This document shows positions 62,518-64,000 of a DNA stretch of 64,000 nt, in pieces. The notes beneath the pieces were generated by a model. It was not told the DNA's origin. It saw nothing but the letters and a program-made list of their open reading frames with translations, and did not search any database. The stretch spans positions 1,984,001 through 2,048,000 of the forward strand of contig NZ_CP008887.1 of the NCBI RefSeq assembly GCF_000769655.1, given 5' to 3'. A program made the position numbers and the translations under genes. Within the stretch, counting starts at the first letter, position 1. Every line of letters begins with the position of its first letter. Origin of the DNA: Thermococcus eurythermalis. Its GTDB lineage: Archaea; Methanobacteriota_B; Thermococci; Thermococcales; Thermococcaceae.

Positions 62518-64000
62518 TCAGAAGACGAGCGGAGCGCGGTACTCACCCCAGACCTCTCTGAGGACGTCGGTGACCTCACCGAGCGTTGCGAGGTGCCTGT
62601 GCGCCTCGATGATGTACGGCATGAGGTTCTCGTCCTCGTTCTCGGCCGCGTTCCGGAGCTTGTCAAGGGTCTCCTCGACCTTCTTGTTGTCCCTCTCCGA
62701 GCGGAGCTTCTTGAGCCTCTCAATCTGCTTCTCCCTGATGCTCGGGTCGACCTTGAGGATTTCGACCTCGATGGGCTCGTCGGTCTGGAACTTGTTGACG
62801 CCGACGATTATCCTCTTTCCTTCCTCGATCTCCTTCTGGTATTTGTAGGCACTCTCGGCAATCTCCTTCTGGATGTAACCGCGCTCGATGGCGCGCATCA
62901 TGCCGCCCATCTTCTGAATTTTCTCGATGTACTTCAAAGCTTCTTCGTAGATGTGGTCGGTGAGCCACTCGATGTAGTAGGCTCCGCCGAGCGGGTCAAC
63001 GGTGTCAGCGACACCGCTCTCGTAGGCGATAATCTGCTGTGTCCTGAGGGCTATCCTGACGCTCTTCTCGGTCGGAAGGCTCAGCGCTTCGTCGTAGGAG
63101 TTTGTGTGGAGGCTCTGCGTTCCACCGAGGACGGCCGCGAGCGCCTGAATGGCGACGCGGATTATGTTGTTCTCGGGCTGTTGTGCCGTGAGGGTTGAAC
63201 CAGCTGTTTGAGTGTGGAAGCGGAGCATCATGGAGCGCGGGTTCTTGGCGTTGAACCACTCCTTCATTATGTAGGCCCAGAGCCTTCTCGCGGCCCTGAA
63301 CTTGGCTATCTCCTCAAGGAAGTTGTTGTGGGCGTTGAAGAAGAAGCTCAGCCTCGGAGCGAACTTGTCAACGTCCATGCCCCTCTCTATGACTGCCTTG
63401 ACGTACTCTATACCGTCGGCAAGGGTGAAAGCGACTTCCTGGACGGCGTTGGCACCGGCCTCACGGATGTGGTAGCCGCTTATGCTTATCGGGTTCCACT
63501 TGGGAACGTTCTCGGCACAGTACATGATGATGTCAGTGGTGAGCCTCATGCTCGGCTGCGGCGGGAAGATGTAGGTTCCCCTCGCTATGTACTCCTTGAG
63601 GATATCGTTCTGAACCGTACCGCGGAGCTTCTCCTGGGGGACTCCCTGCTCCTCGGCAACGAGTATGTACATAGCCAGGAGGTTGGCCGCAGTCGAGTTG
63701 ATGGTCATGCTCGTTGAGACCCTGTCGAGCGGGATTCCGTCGAAGAGAATCCTCATATCCCAGAGGGAGTCGATTGCCACACCGACCTTTCCGACCTCGC
63801 CCTCGGCCATCGGGTGGTTGGAGTCGTAACCGAGCTGGGTCGGAAGGTCGAAGGCAACGCTTAAACCCGTCTGGCCCTGCTCAAGGAGGTACTTGTAGCG
63901 CTTGTTGCTCTCCTCCGCTGTTGCATAACCGGCGTACTGCCTCATGGTCCAGAAGCGGCCGCGGTACATGGTCGCGTAAACGCCACGGGTGAACGGGTAC
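62518..64000 (-). CDS. Methylmalonyl-CoA mutase, large (catalytic) subunit, 5' part missing
   Basis: 494 codons are present; the frame is open to the window edge (it begins [20 protein letters not shown]), so the N-terminus lies outside. Barrel-domain landmarks: [70 protein letters not shown] and [20 protein letters not shown]. The C-terminal B12-binding domain is absent, as is usual in archaea, where it is a separate small subunit. It interconverts methylmalonyl- and succinyl-CoA in amino-acid breakdown. Confidence 0.95.
   Translation of the reverse strand, partial: YPFTRGVYATMYRGRFWTMRQYAGYATAEESNKRYKYLLEQGQTGLSVAFDLPTQLGYDSNHPMAEGEVGKVGVAIDSLWDMRILFDGIPLDRVSTSMTINSTAANLLAMYILVAEEQGVPQEKLRGTVQNDILKEYIARGTYIFPPQPSMRLTTDIIMYCAENVPKWNPISISGYHIREAGANAVQEVAFTLADGIEYVKAVIERGMDVDKFAPRLSFFFNAHNNFLEEIAKFRAARRLWAYIMKEWFNAKNPRSMMLRFHTQTAGSTLTAQQPENNIIRVAIQALAAVLGGTQSLHTNSYDEALSLPTEKSVRIALRTQQIIAYESGVADTVDPLGGAYYIEWLTDHIYEEALKYIEKIQKMGGMMRAIERGYIQKEIAESAYKYQKEIEEGKRIIVGVNKFQTDEPIEVEILKVDPSIREKQIERLKKLRSERDNKKVEETLDKLRNAAENEDENLMPYIIEAHRHLATLGEVTDVLREVWGEYRAPLVF

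Overview
The window is a gene-dense piece of an archaeal chromosome, almost certainly a Thermococcus (Thermococcales, Euryarchaeota). The evidence is the set of family-specific genes: ADP-dependent phosphofructokinase, AMP phosphorylase, TET2-type M42 aminopeptidase, glycerol-1-phosphate dehydrogenase, ADP-forming acetyl-CoA synthetase subunits, XerA, an intein-bearing RtcB, and a partner operon of stomatin and NfeD protease. Starts preceded by GGTG/GGAGGTG, TATA boxes about 25-30 nt upstream of leaderless or short-leader starts, and an intron-containing elongator tRNA-Met fit the same picture. No rRNA, CRISPR array or replication origin is visible.

Layout. 1-5.3 kb: a VapBC pair, then an RNA-repair/modification cluster (archease, tRNA m5C methyltransferase, a small PUA-like protein, RtcB ligase interrupted by a 458-aa LAGLIDADG intein exactly before its metal-binding Cys). 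5.4-8.9 kb: degenerate CPBP-like membrane protein, MoaC, a small gene, and a frameshifted IS200/IS605-type TnpB element (about 7.06-8.51 kb). 8.8-14.2 kb (minus strand): AMP phosphorylase, a small protein, MinD-like ATPase with a small membrane partner, and the NfeD-stomatin operon. 14.2-16.9 kb: a five-gene string (wHTH protein, AlkA-type glycosylase, second VapBC, two coiled-coil proteins), then a C/D-box guide RNA and a palindromic terminator. 16.9-19.1 kb: DUF512 radical-SAM protein, Fap7-type kinase and Nob1 nuclease. 19.1-21.7 kb: 5-oxoprolinase PxpABC. 21.7-27.9 kb: UPF0179, egsA, an AAA/DUF4143 ATPase inserted between 37-bp direct repeats, DUF63 membrane protein, IMPase/FBPase, rhomboid, tRNA-Met with intron, and a repeat-rich non-coding stretch.

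27.9-38.8 kb: XPD helicase, small proteins, TET2, SfsA, a TOPRIM protein, XerA, a second DUF4143 ATPase with twin operators, ADP-PFK with a Tgr-type (TGM) operator, a maleate-isomerase-like protein and a nitroreductase. 38.8-43.1 kb: ThiI, a DUF998 protein, a stand-alone ThiI-like PP-loop enzyme and a frameshifted cysteine synthase homologue, i.e. a sulfur-transfer neighbourhood. 43.2-51.8 kb: a secreted kelch-like protein, ACD beta and alpha, a TIM-barrel epimerase, a two-domain MgtE-like transporter facing two PhoU/TrkA-C regulators, an exported protein and endonuclease III. 51.8-64 kb: PadR regulator with a clear operator and a drug-type ABC transporter, PGK, a 707-aa Mrr-PepSY protein of unknown job, a second ABC system with a large exported protein, and the methylmalonyl-CoA mutase large subunit (cut by the window end).

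The strongest leads are: the two DUF4143 ATPases, one sitting between direct repeats and both with palindromic or repeated sites over their core promoters; two homopolymer frameshifts (tnpB and cysteine synthase); the ThiI pair in which only the stand-alone enzyme keeps the third cysteine; the helically phased GTTCAC/GTGAAC sites in the VapBC operon; and the Mrr-PepSY fusion. All calls rest on reading the sequence and recalling families; no database search was run.
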